Assembly (NCBI GenBank): GCA_023213195.1 | Contig: CP096135.1 | Coordinates: 870,548-934,547 of the forward strand | From: Sphingobacteriales bacterium JAD_PAG50586_3 | Lineage (GTDB): Bacteria; Bacteroidota; Bacteroidia; CAMBQF01 | Reading direction: 5' to 3' | Length of the DNA stretch: 64,000 nt | In this document: one piece after another, positions 45,366 through 55,592 of the stretch | Layout of the letters: the number at the start of each line of letters is the position of its first letter | Position numbering within the stretch: position 1 is the first letter of the stretch | Translations under genes and position numbers: made by a program | Notes under the pieces: model-generated | The model's input: the letters and a program-made list of their open reading frames with translations, nothing else | What the model was told of the DNA's origin: nothing | The model's database searches: none

Positions 45366-46943
45366 TTATTGGCACGATACAAAGAAAGACTGCAAAGTAC
45401 GCGTGGTACCATCAGGGCCTTTGGCCTTAATGTTATCAAAAAACACTTTGCTGCCGCTTTTTAGGCGGGTCAATATATCTTTAGCCTTAGCCGTTAAATG
45501 CAGGGCCGCTGCAGTTTGCTTCCATGTAGTTACCACCAATGTTGGCACCCATAGTAAAGCTAGAAATAGCAAACTTAAGGTCAAAGTCAAAGTTCTCAAG
45601 TATACAGTTAATACCTTGGCCTGCTTTTACTTGCGCTAAAGGCATTTTACCACCTTTGCTGCCTAAGTACATAGCAACCGGATCTGGTACTTTTTTAACA
45701 CGGAACTCTTTTGGTACAGAAATGGTTTTGCCATCTGGTAATTTAGCAGAAACCGTTACAGTACATTTGCCACCAGCAGCTGCTGTAGGCCTTGCAATGT
45801 AGCTTCCGCCCGATACTTTAGTAACAGTAACACCGCTACCGGCAACATTCATAGCGCTGGTAGAAACACCGGCTACAGAACAGTCAATAGGGTTATCTAC
45901 ACCAATATAAAACACGTTCATTTTGGTTGGCGATACTGTACCTAATTGCTCACCTACGGTAAACGCTGTATTAAAGCCTACTTCTTTAGTTGTACCGTCA
46001 GCATTTTTTATCAGGATTTTACCTTCAATTTTTTGCTCACCAATAGAACCCGTGCCAGGTGTGTATTCTCCCACACCGTTTACTACGTTAACACTGCTGC
46101 CACCTACCATAATGGTTGGGTTTGCTTGAGAGTCGTAAGCACCTAAGTAAATTCTAACTTTTTGTGGGTTGCCTTTAAATACAAATCCTTGTTCAGGAAC
46201 AGCAATACCTACAAGTTGGTCAAACTTAAAGTCGTCCATACTTACAGAGTTGAACAAGTACGATACCATATCGCTTTGTGCATCACGTATGTCTGTTTGT
46301 ATTTTTGATAAGTGGGCAACAGCTGCGGCCATTGGAGCGTGGTGGAATATTTTTCCTCCCACTTGGTAATTTCCGGCTCTTCAGGGTCTTTTTCAGGGTC
46401 AGCTATGTCAATACTAAAACCTGCTTCAATGCCTTTTTTGTTTTTAGCATCTACCATAGCCAATAAATCAGCTTTAAACTTAGCTAGTTTATTCTTCAAA
46501 TCGGTAGCTTTACCAGGGCCGGCTGTTTCATTACCAACCATAATATTGGTTGGTATATCATAGTTATCTTTAGAGTTTAGCTTAGCCAAATTAATTTTAC
46601 CACCTGCCAGCGCCTCGGCATCATCGCCATCAGCAGCTTTAATAAGTTCAACTTTAAGGCCGTCTACGTACTTTATAAGTTCGTCTGCGTCTTTGTTAAC
46701 CTTTTGGGCATTGCCAAATGCTTTACCGTATTTGGCTGGTTGGTTTTTATTTTGTTTATCTAATAAAGTAAAGATTTCGCCGGTTTGGCGCTCCATGTTT
46801 TCTTTGGTTTTTTGCAAACCATTATCTACAATCACAAAGGCATTCAGAATCTCTTTTGATACGTTTAGTGCTAACAGGGCTGTTAGTACTAAATACATCA
46901 TGTTGATCATCTTCTGCCTGGGGGTGGTTTTACCTCCTGCCAT
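45366..46943 (-). CDS. gldM: Type IX motor protein GldM (PorM), two frameshifts
   Basis: Starts MAGGKTTPRQKMINMMYLVL with a single inner-membrane helix, then a long periplasmic region. Frame one ends after EITKWEEK at an A5 run (T5 at 46350-46354 on the plus strand). Adding one A gives KIFHHAPMAAAVAHLSKIQT. The second break, near 45497, separates NCSGPAF from TAKAKDILTRLKSGSKVFFD and the conserved GPDGTTRTLQSF end. The restored length is about 525 aa, normal for the family. GldL and GldM form the proton-driven motor. Confidence 0.93.
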
Positions 46944-47002
46944 TTTCCGTTTTTTTATCAACGTTGGTTTAACAATAATATATCTAAAAGGAAAATCGAG
47001 CC

Positions 47003-47806
47003 TTATTTGCGGAAGTTCATAGCCGATAGCATGTTACCGTAAACGGTATTCAATGCTTCAAGGTTAGAACCTAACTGTGCAATTTCTTCTTTGTAGCGTT
47101 TAGTATCGGCTACAGAGTCGCTTAGGTTTTGCATCAATGTGTTAACACCGGCAAAGTACTTGTTGGTAGATTCTACGTAATCTTTAGAACCTTGCAACTG
47201 TAGGTCGTAAATAGAGTTTAATTCACCCATTTTTTTCGACATAACAGCAAGCTGCTCACCGTAAGATTTGCCTTCGTCGTTAGATACAACAACACTGGTT
47301 AAAGAGGTAGAAGCTTTAAGGTACGATTCAGCTAGTTTTTCTACTGATTGAGAAGCACTCCTTACGTTGTTTACGTAATCGGTAGTTGCAAGCTGTGCAT
47401 CGGCAATATCAGTCATTTTGTTAGTGCTTTCTGCAAGAGAACGCATGCCTTTACCAAGGCTTTCTACTAACTCAGGACCAATTTTAGCGTCGCTTAATAA
47501 TTTGTCTAATTCTTGAGAAACAGCATCACCACCTTTAGTAGTAGCAATAGCTTTTTTGTCTTTATGGCGACCGTCGCCATCAGGAATACCTGCTAACTCA
47601 GGGTAAACTAGAGTCCAGTCTAGTTCTTCATGTACTTTTTCAAAAGCTGAGAAAAGGAAAATTACCGCCTCTGTGCCCAGACCAATAATTAGCATAATGT
47701 CGGCACCTTTCCAGTGCTGAATTTTAAATAGTGCACCCACAATTACTACTGCCGCTCCAATACCGTAGAGCTTAGCCATAAAATTTTTCCACGCTTTGCT
47801 TTGCAT
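47003..47806 (-). CDS. gldL: Type IX motor protein GldL (PorL)
   Basis: A 267-aa inner-membrane protein with two helices near the start (LYGIGAAVVIVGALFKIQHW; ADIMLIIGLGTEAVIFLFSA). The conserved Glu in GTEAVIF is proposed to take part in proton flow. A long coiled-coil cytoplasmic domain follows. Upstream partner of gldM. Confidence 0.94.
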   Translation of the reverse strand: MQSKAWKNFMAKLYGIGAAVVIVGALFKIQHWKGADIMLIIGLGTEAVIFLFSAFEKVHEELDWTLVYPELAGIPDGDGRHKDKKAIATTKGGDAVSQELDKLLSDAKIGPELVESLGKGMRSLAESTNKMTDIADAQLATTDYVNNVRSASQSVEKLAESYLKASTSLTSVVVSNDEGKSYGEQLAVMSKKMGELNSIYDLQLQGSKDYVESTNKYFAGVNTLMQNLSDSVADTKRYKEEIAQLGSNLEALNTVYGNMLSAMNFRK

Positions 47807-47907
47807 TGCTTTTTCTTTTTTAGTTAGCTTAAAAAATTAGTGTTTAATATAAAATGTTAGTTAGAAATTCAGAAACGTTAAACGAATGCTTCAACTTAAA
47901 GTTACCA

Positions 47908-49230
47908 CTATTTTAAGTCGCCGTTTTTAGTACGGGTGTCATCGTTTTTATCGCGGCCAATGTAGCTGATTACGCAACGGAAACCAACATAAGCTTTAGC
48001 AGTGTCTTGGTACTCGTAGGTACGAGAGCCGTTTTGCAGGTAAAAGCCTATATCTTTCCAAGAACCGCCACGAATAACTTTACGCTTTTTAGTATAGTGC
48101 TCGTTATCTTTAGCGTCGTACTGGTAATCAGGGTTTAAGTCGTGGGTGTAGCTGTAAGCCGACTCATCAAAAGCGTTGCTGGTCCACTCCGATACGTTAC
48201 CCGCCATACAGTATAAGCCGTAGTTGTTAGGGTTGTATTCGTAAGCTTTAACGGTATGGAAACCACCGTCGTCAATATAGTTACCACGCATTGGCTTGTA
48301 ATTACCTAAGAAACAGCCGTTACTGTTACGTATATAAGGGCCACCCCAAGGGTATGGGCTTAAATCGAAACCACCACGGGCAGCATATTCCCACTCACTT
48401 TCTGTTGGAAGGCGGTAATTTTGCTCAAATGGCTCTTCTTTAGAAGATAGGTAATCGTTACGGTATTGGGTCCTCCAGATACAGAAAGCAGTAGCTTGTT
48501 TCCAGCTTACGCCAACTACAGGGTAGTCGTCGTAACCTACGTGCCAAAAGTACATGTTAGTCATAGGCTCGTTGTAAGCGTATGAGAAATCGTGTATCCA
48601 GCAAAGGGTATCAGGGTAAACCGCAATAATGTCTTTTTTAATAAGAGAAGAACGGTCTTTAATGTATTTAGCACGGGTTGCTTTACGGGCGGCCTCTTTA
48701 AGGTCAATCCAGTAGTATTCAAACAACAGTTTGCGGGTGTCAATTTCTTTACGGCGGTAGAACTGCTCATTTTCTGGCAGGTACATATCTGCTAAAGACT
48801 CACGCTCATCATCACCATCCCACTTAATTTTCTTTTTCCAGTTAAGGTTGGGTGGGTCAATATCATCACCATAATCGTTTTGGGTAATGAAGTATTCTTC
48901 ATCAACGTTTTCACCCAATATACGGCGTGCTATAGAGTCGCGAACATAGTACACAAACTGGCGGTACTCGTTGTTGGTAATCTCTGTTTGATCCATGTAA
49001 AAGGCCTGTATAGACACAGTTTTGCCTTGTTGGGTTTGTCCCCAAGGTACATCCTGATCGCTAGCACCCATATTATAGGAACCCATAGGAATGTAAACCA
49101 TTCCATAAGGATCTTCCTGGAACCAATTTTGACGGTCCTTAACACCGGTTACATAACCGTTGCCTTTATTCCCACACGATGCCATAAAGGCAACTGCCAG
49201 AATTAAACCGAAAAAAACGACCTTCTTCAT
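47908..49230 (-). CDS. gldK: Type IX lipoprotein GldK (PorK)
   Basis: Starts MKKVVFFGLILAVAFMASCG, a lipoprotein signal. The body is a formylglycine-generating-enzyme (SUMF1) fold: VYIPMGSYNMGASDQDVPWG, FYMDQTEITNNEYRQFV, YPVVGVSWKQATAFCIWR, RLPTESEWEYAARGG, GNVSEWTSNAFD and RGGSWKDIGFYLQNG. GldK lacks enzyme activity and builds the ring with GldN. The 29-residue in-frame extension upstream is rejected because it would bury the lipobox. Confidence 0.94.
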   Translation of the reverse strand: MKKVVFFGLILAVAFMASCGNKGNGYVTGVKDRQNWFQEDPYGMVYIPMGSYNMGASDQDVPWGQTQQGKTVSIQAFYMDQTEITNNEYRQFVYYVRDSIARRILGENVDEEYFITQNDYGDDIDPPNLNWKKKIKWDGDDERESLADMYLPENEQFYRRKEIDTRKLLFEYYWIDLKEAARKATRAKYIKDRSSLIKKDIIAVYPDTLCWIHDFSYAYNEPMTNMYFWHVGYDDYPVVGVSWKQATAFCIWRTQYRNDYLSSKEEPFEQNYRLPTESEWEYAARGGFDLSPYPWGGPYIRNSNGCFLGNYKPMRGNYIDDGGFHTVKAYEYNPNNYGLYCMAGNVSEWTSNAFDESAYSYTHDLNPDYQYDAKDNEHYTKKRKVIRGGSWKDIGFYLQNGSRTYEYQDTAKAYVGFRCVISYIGRDKNDDTRTKNGDLK

Positions 49231-49314
49231 ATACGCCGGTTTTATTTGTCTTTTGTAATGCGACTCTGCGTAAGCCACTTGGCTGTTTTCAACGCCGCAA
49301 ATGTTAATAAGTTT

Positions 49315-49322
49315 CAAAAGTA
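49315..49322 (-). promoter_or_regulatory. Possible -7 element upstream of gldK
   Basis: TACTTTTG on the minus strand fits TAnnTTTG, 85 bases upstream of the gldK start. A TTTG lies 14 bases further up, too close for the usual spacer. Confidence 0.35.
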
Positions 49323-49470
49323 ATAAAAAAATGTTGCAAACACAGCATTGTAACTATAAATTTTTCTGTAATGTCCTATCCATAGGGGTTTACAAGCTGT
49401 AAGAGCTTACTATTCCGCTGTTAGCGGGCTTGTAAATGTGTGTTTGGAACAGCTTTTCATATAAAAAACT

Positions 49471-49502
49471 AACCCTGATACTATAATAAATGTATCAGGG
49501 TT
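49471..49502 (-). terminator. Terminator of the porP gene
   Basis: On the minus strand AACCCTGATAC, a 10-base loop, GTATCAGGGTT then AGTTTTTT, 20 bases past the stop. It separates porP transcription from gldK. Confidence 0.8.
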
Positions 49503-49521
49503 ACGTTTATGTATTATTTTT

Positions 49522-50466
49522 TTACCTGTCAGATAAGTTACGTGTGTTAAAGAACTTAGTTTTAACAGTTGGTTTTTCAATTTTAAAGCAGTAGCCTAAG
49601 AACAACTCGGCGCTTCCGCTAGAGTATTGGTTAAGCTTAGATGTTGTAATATCATAAGCCAAACCAAGTTTAAGGTCTTTCCAAATGTTAAGGCCAACGT
49701 TAACAGCCAACGCGTCTTGCAAACGGTAGCTTAGGCCACCCCAAAAACGGTTCATAAATACTGCAGTAGCATTAATGTCTACCTGAGTTGATGCTAAGTC
49801 TGATTTAACAATGAATGCAGGCTTTAGGGTGAAGTCAGGAGAAATTTCCCAGTTGTAACCACCCATTACCCATAAGTGTTGTGCAGCACCAAATTGTGCG
49901 GGAGCTACAGATGTGTTATCGTCAAACTTAAAGTTTTGGCCAGTTAAGTGCGTTGCAGAAACACCAAAGTAAAGCTTTTCGTTGCTATAGAAGGCGCCAA
50001 AGCTCATATCAAAGGTACCTGCGTTACTGCCGGCTAGTTGGTCAACAATTGGGTCGTTACCTTGCAATGGGCTAAACTCACCTATATCGGCAAAACCTTT
50101 GCCTAAATAGCCAAGGTCTACACCTAAACCTAAACGGCCAGAGCCTAATTTAAGGCGGTAAGCATAGGCTAACTTAACGTTGGTTGATGATATCTGCCCT
50201 AATTTATCTTGGTAAAAAGATAAACCAACACCACTGTTGATTGAGTTAATTGGCATATCGGCGCTAAATGCCATAGTGCGCGGGTGGCCATCAAAGCCCA
50301 TCCACTGGTTACGGCCAAGCAGGTTGGCACATATAGCATCGTTGGCTCCGGCAGCGCCCGGGTTAACCCATAACTTGTTGAAAAAGAATTGGGTAAATTG
50401 CGGGTCTTGCTGTGCAGACAAGCTAATTGTAAAGGCTAATGCAGCAATAGTAAACAGTTTCTTCAT
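49522..50466 (-). CDS. PorP/SprF-family type IX outer-membrane protein
   Basis: A 314-aa protein with signal peptide (to SLSAQ). QDPQFTQFFFNKLWVNPGAA and later RTMAFSADMPI, SGVGLSFYQDKLGQIS and AYAYRLKLGSGRLGLGVDLG mark the PorP/SprF family, a beta-barrel that links type IX cargo to the machinery. It lies upstream of gldK as in many Bacteroidota. Confidence 0.92.
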   Translation of the reverse strand: MKKLFTIAALAFTISLSAQQDPQFTQFFFNKLWVNPGAAGANDAICANLLGRNQWMGFDGHPRTMAFSADMPINSINSGVGLSFYQDKLGQISSTNVKLAYAYRLKLGSGRLGLGVDLGYLGKGFADIGEFSPLQGNDPIVDQLAGSNAGTFDMSFGAFYSNEKLYFGVSATHLTGQNFKFDDNTSVAPAQFGAAQHLWVMGGYNWEISPDFTLKPAFIVKSDLASTQVDINATAVFMNRFWGGLSYRLQDALAVNVGLNIWKDLKLGLAYDITTSKLNQYSSGSAELFLGYCFKIEKPTVKTKFFNTRNLSDR

Positions 50467-50660
50467 AGTAGCAGTATGACTCTTTTGTTCAATAATAGTG
50501 TGCTAAAGTATTTAATTTTTGTTTAGCAACAAATTTTTAACAAAAATATATGTTGATAATCTATATGCAAGCGTTATTGCAACTTTTTTCTTCGTGGCAA
50601 CTCAGCAATAATAGGGTGTAGGCTTATATTAACTCAATATTCATCCCTCACCACTCAATA

Positions 50661-51830
50661 CTACAACAGTTTTTGATACGCCTGCCACCAACGGTCGGGC
50701 ACCTCATCGTTTACCGATGTTAGGTAGTCGTTGTAAGAGCAGGGCACAAAGTGGTGCCGCTCATACCTGTTTTTCTTGCTTACAGAGTAGGGCACATCCA
50801 TCCACCACTTATTGGTCATGTTGCTTTTATAAAACACAATGGGCTGCTCTGTATTATGCACCGCTACATTATATAGCGTGTAGTTGGCAGAGTTGGCTGT
50901 AGGCATTTCTACCTTGCGGTTATAGTACCCATCTAAAAAAACCAAACCATTTGCGCGCCCAGGTGGGTTGTTTGGCCGCCGTCTTCTTCATCTGTCAATT
51001 CAAAAATGCCTATGCAGCTTAGTTTTTCGCTAAGGCCGGCGTAGCGCATAACTTTGCAGGCCTCCTCAGCATAAAAGCCGTTGGGTGTTGGTTTGCTTAT
51101 AGAACGGGCATCGGCGCTGCGTATGCTGCTCATATCAAAGCTAACAATATCGGCATTGCGCATTACAGGCTCGCACTCTTCGGGTTTGGCACGTACATCG
51201 CCCAGGCGGTGCACATCAAAAAACATTTTCTGCATCAGCTCTATTTGCGGCTGTTCTACAAAATAGGTTTGGTAGCCAATATTACTAAAGTTGAACAGGT
51301 GGTTGGGCTGGTGGGTAATAATTTTGCCATAGGTAGGTTTCAGAGTTAAGTTCGCTATCAACAGTACCAAGGTCAAAGGTAGGGTCTACCCCTACAATGT
51401 TAACCGTTTGCTCCAGTTTTTGGTAGGCCAGGTATTGGGCATACGTTAAATCTTGGCTGCCACCTATAAAAAAAGGTGTAATGCCATGGTGTATAAGCGT
51501 GGCCACAATTTCAGATATGGCAGCGTAGGTATCATTAACGCTATCACCATTCTTCAAATTACCCAAATCAAGAATAATAGGGTTAAAGTTGCCGCGCTTA
51601 AGGTTAAACAGGTGGCGGCGCACATCATCGGCCACCCCCTCAAACTTAGCCCATGTGGTAGCGTTGCGGTTTTCTGTAACGCCAATAAGCGCAATAACAC
51701 CTTTAGCCACATCCTGGTCGGTAAGCTCATCAAGGGTTTTAACGTAGTTAGCCAAATTTTCGGTAGCCTCGTTTTTTACCGGAACCGTTTCGGGCTGGTC
51801 AAAATAATGTAGTAGTTCGTCTAAATTCAC
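50661..51830 (-). CDS. Arginase/formimidoylglutamase-family enzyme, two frameshifts
   Basis: Ureohydrolase fold: ALIGVTENRNATTW, ILDLGNLKNGDSVNDTYAAI, TPFFIGGSQDLTYAQYLAYQ (the GGxHx position is GGSQD here), IVSFDMSSIRSAD. The frame breaks at SETYL (near 51332; the next frame resumes GKIITHQPNHLFNFSN) and at VWFF in an A7 run (50935-50941), followed by LDGYYNRKVEMPT. The restored length is about 389 aa. The usual metal His and Asp are partly replaced (GGSQD, DMSSIRSAD), as in the Bacteroidota branch I recall, so the activity is unsure. Confidence 0.8.
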
Positions 51831-51920
51831 AATTGGTTGTAATATTCTTCCCTACAAATTAAAGCAGGGTAAAGCAAAATTTTAGGGCAGCTAAGGTTTA
51901 TTAGTTAACAGGGAGGTGTT

Positions 51921-51986
51921 GGTTACCACCCCGTCTCATTTTATTCAACACCCCCTCCTAAATTTAGGAGGGGGAAGGGGGAGGTA
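51921..51986. repeat. Dispersed two-hairpin repeat
   Basis: GTTACCACCCCGTCTC, a spacer, then CCCCCTCCTAAATTTAGGAG and GGGGAAGGGGGAGG. It lies in the gap between the arginase-family and esterase genes. Confidence 0.65.
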
Positions 51987-52016
51987 TTTTACTACATTTG
52001 CAATAAGTCACTTTAT

Positions 52017-53146
52017 ATGAAAAAGCTTTTTTATCAATAATAGCCATACTGGCTGTTACCGGCCTTAACGCCCAAACTACCGTTATAGATAGTTTTATGT
52101 TTGATGGTGTATACCGCAACTACCGCTTGTATGTACCGGCTGTATATAATAGCAATACGCCTGTACCACTAATTTTAAACCTGCATGGTTACACATCTAA
52201 CGCTACAGAGCAGCAGTTTTATAGCTATTTCGACCCTATTGCCGATACGGCAAACTTTCTGCTAGTTATGCCACAAGGCACGCGCGATAACCAAAACCAA
52301 ACATTTTGGAATGCTTTTGGCGGCCCAGGACCAAATGATGTAGGGTTTCTTTCAGCACTAATAGATACTATAAATGCAGGATACAATGTAAACCTAAACA
52401 GGGTATACAGCACCGGTATGAGCAACGGCGGTTTTATGAGCTATAAGCTGGCCTGCGAACTAAGCAACCGCATAGCGGCTATTGCATCGGTTACGGGTAC
52501 TATGGTAACTACACAATTTAATAATTGCACGCCAACGCACCCGGTACCTGTTATGGAAATTCATGGCACTGCCGATGGTACAGTTCCATACAACGGCGGC
52601 TCAGGTTTTGCCGCAATACCTAATGTGCTTAGCTACTGGGTAAATAATAATAATTGCAACCCTGTTGCCGACTCGTCTGATGTGCCCAACAGCAACACAA
52701 CCGATGGTTGCACGGCTAAACGCTATGTATGGAGTGGAGGAGACAATGGTGCTACCGTAGAACATTATAAAGTTATTGGCGGCGGCCACACCTGGCCGGG
52801 TGCTTTGTTTAACATTGGCGTTACTAACCAGGATTTTAATGCCAGCCAAGAGATTTGGCGCTTTTTTAACCAATACACCCTTTCTGGGCTTACTGATATT
52901 AAACAAACCGCAGAAGCAACCGCGGGTTTTACTATCTACCCTAACCCAACAAACACAGATTTTACGGTAACTTTTGCTGATAATAGCAAACGTACAGTTA
53001 CTGTTGTTAATGCTATGGGGCAGGTGGTGCAGCAACTTGCTACTGCCGATAAGCAATTGCTACTACCTTTATCTACCACCGGTTTGTATTTTGTAACAGT
53101 GCAACAGGGTGCTAATGTGTGGTCTAAAAAAGTGGTTAAATATTAA
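52017..53146 (+). CDS. PHB-depolymerase/feruloyl-esterase-like type IX cargo, frameshifted in the signal peptide
   Basis: ATG at 52017 reads MKKLF, then stops after a T6 run (52027-52032). One more T gives MKKLFLSIIAILAVTGLNAQ, a good signal peptide. The mature alpha/beta hydrolase has LNLHGYTSNATEQQ, the nucleophile GMSNGGFMSYK (GxSxG), MEIHGTADGTVPYNGG (Asp) and GGGHTWPG (His). A sorting tail (FTIYPNPTNTDFTV...GLYFVTVQQGANVWSKKVV) completes it. The restored length is about 376 aa. Substrate not determinable. Confidence 0.85.
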
Positions 53147-53207
53147 TCAAAGCCTGTTTGTTGCTTTGGCTTTTAAACCATTTTAGCAAATTATACTCTA
53201 AAGTGGA

Positions 53208-54457
53208 ATGAAGAAATCTATACTCTTGTTTTTATTGGGTATGCATGCCCTGCATGGTTTTGGCCAATACTGTAACAACCCGCTACGCTTTAGCGAAACC
53301 CCCATTTTTACCAACGACCAAATAGCCGTGCAAACAAATGTGGTATATGGCAGCGCTGTTACATGGCAGGGGCAAACGCAGCAACTAACCATGAATGTGT
53401 TTTTCCTAAGCTTAATGTAGATACCCTGCCCTTGCGGCCTTTTATATTGATAATACACGGCGGCGGTTTTGTAAGTGGCAACAAAGAAGATTGGAACAAC
53501 GATTGCCGCGAATTTGCCAAAAGGGGCTTTGTTGCAGCAACTATAGACTATAGGCTGGGCCTTACAGGCAATTGCGCAGTAGATTCATTCTCTTACGATA
53601 AGGCTGTTTACAGGGCAGTGCAAGATGCTAAAGCAGCCTTGCGTTTTGCTGTAGAAAACGCCGCTGTATCTCGCATAGATACCAGTTGGATGTTTATTAA
53701 CGGCGGCAGCGCAGGTGCGGCAACATCGTTAGGGGTACTATACCTTTCTCAAGATGAATGGAACAACTACAGCCCAACAATACCACAAACCTTAGGCCCG
53801 CTAAACACATCAGGCAATACCCTTACAAACAGCTTTACTTTAAAGGGGATAATGAATAATTGGGGCGCTATTGGAAAAGATTTTATTCAACCCGACGAAA
53901 TGGTGCCTATGATAGCCTTTCATGGCGATGCAGACAGCACAGTTGATATTGATTCTGCTTTTGCTAATAGCTGTGTTAATCCACCGCTGGTATATGGGTC
54001 ACGGTCGCTGTATACATTATTTACCAATGCCGGTACCTGCGCCGACTTGTCTGTTAAAATTGGCGGCGGCCACGGTGTATATAGATACAATGGAAATAAT
54101 TTTAGAATAGACCGCACAGCTTGTTTCTTTAAAAGTGTAATGTGTAACACCTGCACCAATTTTTATAGTACCGATAGTATACCCGCAAATTGTTCTTTGG
54201 CAAACGGTATTAATGACGGGGTAAAACAAAGCGTGTTTACTATCTACCCCAACCCATCGGGCGGAGATATTAACCTCTCATTTGCTCTACAAGGCCAAAA
54301 ACAGGTTGCTATTTATAACGCCTTGGGGCAATTGGTAAGTAGCTTTTCAACTACCAATGCAACCCATAGCCTTACTGTTGCGCAAGACGGGTTGTATTTT
54401 GTCAGGGTAGAATGCCAAAACAGGGTCTCTTCTTCTCCGCTTATAATTTCACAATAA
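53208..54457 (+). CDS. Carboxylesterase-like type IX cargo, frameshifted
   Basis: Signal peptide MKKSILLFLLGMHALHGFGQ. The frame breaks at LTMNVFF in a T5 run (53400-53404). One more T joins FPKLNVDTLPLRPFILIIHG. The hydrolase has the oxyanion HGGGF, a nucleophile NGGSAGAAT (GxSxG) and HGDADSTVD and GGGHGVYRYN for the Asp and His. A sorting tail (FTIYPNPSGGDINL...GLYFVRVECQNRVSSS) ends the protein. The restored length is about 416 aa. Confidence 0.82.
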
Positions 54458-54507
54458 ATTTTTATTGCGTGACTATCAGTAAATTACAAATATCAAAAGT
54501 AGTTTTA

Positions 54508-54539
54508 TTTGGTTTATATTATAAACTAGTTTACGTTTG
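54508..54539 (+). promoter_or_regulatory. Promoter of the two-gene membrane protein/regulator operon
   Basis: TTTG (54508-54511), 20 bases, TACGTTTG (54532-54539), an exact Bacteroidota consensus, with the start codon 26 bases downstream. Confidence 0.75.
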
Positions 54540-54564
54540 TGCTGTAATTATAAAACTACAAACA

Positions 54565-55155
54565 ATGACTGAAAAATCAATTTCTCACGAAGAAAGCCTA
54601 AACATCATCCAAACCATGATTGATAAGGCTAAGAATAAAATGAGCCAAAACGGTTTTCACTTTCTGCTATGGGGTGTATTGGTAATACTATCTAGCCTTA
54701 CTCAATACATTTTAGTAATGCAGGGCTATGGAAACAACTCTAACATAGTGTGGATTATTATGCCTGTTATAGGTGTGCCTGTTGGCTTTATCTACGAGGC
54801 CCGTCGCAACAAGGTAGGCACTGCAGAGGGTTACAACGATAAAACATATAGCCTGGTATGGCTTGGTTTTGGCATTGCATTAGGCATTGGCATATTTGCC
54901 TGCGCAAGTGCGCACATAAGCCCCATGCCTATTATACTGTGCATTGTAGGCTTGGCTACATTTATCTCGGGTACTATATACCGTTTTAAACTATTAGTAA
55001 TAGGCGGCATAGTGTTTTGGATTGCAGCTTTGGCAACGGTGTTTATTTCAGGACCCGCACAGCTGCTAATTAATGCAGGTGCTACGTTTGTAGGCTATAT
55101 CATTCCCGGTATAGCATTGTACAACAACTACAAAAAAGATTCGGCCCGTGTTTAA
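54565..55155 (+). CDS. Six-helix membrane protein of unknown function
   Basis: A 196-aa protein from MTEKSISHEESLNIIQTMID. Six hydrophobic segments (including FHFLLWGVLVILSSLTQYIL and YSLVWLGFGIALGIGIFAC) follow a short cytoplasmic helix. It overlaps the start of a winged-helix regulator by 8 bases. Such pairs (membrane protein plus MarR-like regulator) are common in Bacteroidota, but the role is unknown. Confidence 0.78.
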   Translation: MTEKSISHEESLNIIQTMIDKAKNKMSQNGFHFLLWGVLVILSSLTQYILVMQGYGNNSNIVWIIMPVIGVPVGFIYEARRNKVGTAEGYNDKTYSLVWLGFGIALGIGIFACASAHISPMPIILCIVGLATFISGTIYRFKLLVIGGIVFWIAALATVFISGPAQLLINAGATFVGYIIPGIALYNNYKKDSARV

Positions 55156-55435
55156 GCCGCTCGATACTATATTACACTCAGAGCTTAGGCTGGCTGTTAC
55201 AAGCCTGCTGATTAGTGTTAAAGAGGCTGAATTTGGTTTTTTGAAAGAGAAAACCGGTGCTACAGCAGGCAATCTGAGTGTACAGATACAAAAGCTGGCC
55301 GATGCCGGTTATATAACAGTAGAAAAATCGTTTAAAGGCAACTACCCGCTTACCACCTGCCGCATTACTAAAAAGGGTATTAAGGCTTTTGAAGACTACG
55401 TAGAAGCTATAAAATCGTATTTAGATAAGAAGTAA
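55148..55435 (+). CDS. Winged-helix transcription regulator
   Basis: A 95-aa regulator: LDTILHSELRLAVTSLLISV, KEKTGATAGNLSVQIQKLAD and AGYITVEKSFKGNYPLTTCR with ITKKGIKAFEDYVEAI. This is the short winged-helix domain related to MarR/PadR found beside small membrane proteins. It may autoregulate the operon from the promoter at 54508. Confidence 0.85.
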   Translation: MFKPLDTILHSELRLAVTSLLISVKEAEFGFLKEKTGATAGNLSVQIQKLADAGYITVEKSFKGNYPLTTCRITKKGIKAFEDYVEAIKSYLDKK

Positions 55436-55444
55436 AATCCGGTT

Positions 55445-55560
55445 AACTCCCCTCCTTTTTAAGGAGGGGTAATCTCGCTTCAGCGAGATGGGGTGGTTAC
55501 TTAAAAGGTCCCTCTCATTGAGAGGGTGGATGATGCTGCAAGCATCAGACGGGAGAGGCT
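55445..55560. repeat. Cluster of dispersed hairpin repeats
   Basis: AACTCCCCTCCTTTTTAAGG begins a copy of the 5334-5388 element, with a different second stem (TCTCGCTTCAGCGAGA). A further CCCTCTCATTGAGAGGG element follows at 55511-55527 with GATGCTGCAAGCATC. Confidence 0.75.
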
Positions 55561-55592
55561 GAGTAAAGCTCTTTTTTTATTTCTTTGTATTT

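Noticed and set aside
54412..54564. N-terminal extension of the membrane protein at 54565
   Set aside because: It would overlap the preceding esterase gene and the consensus promoter at 54508-54539.
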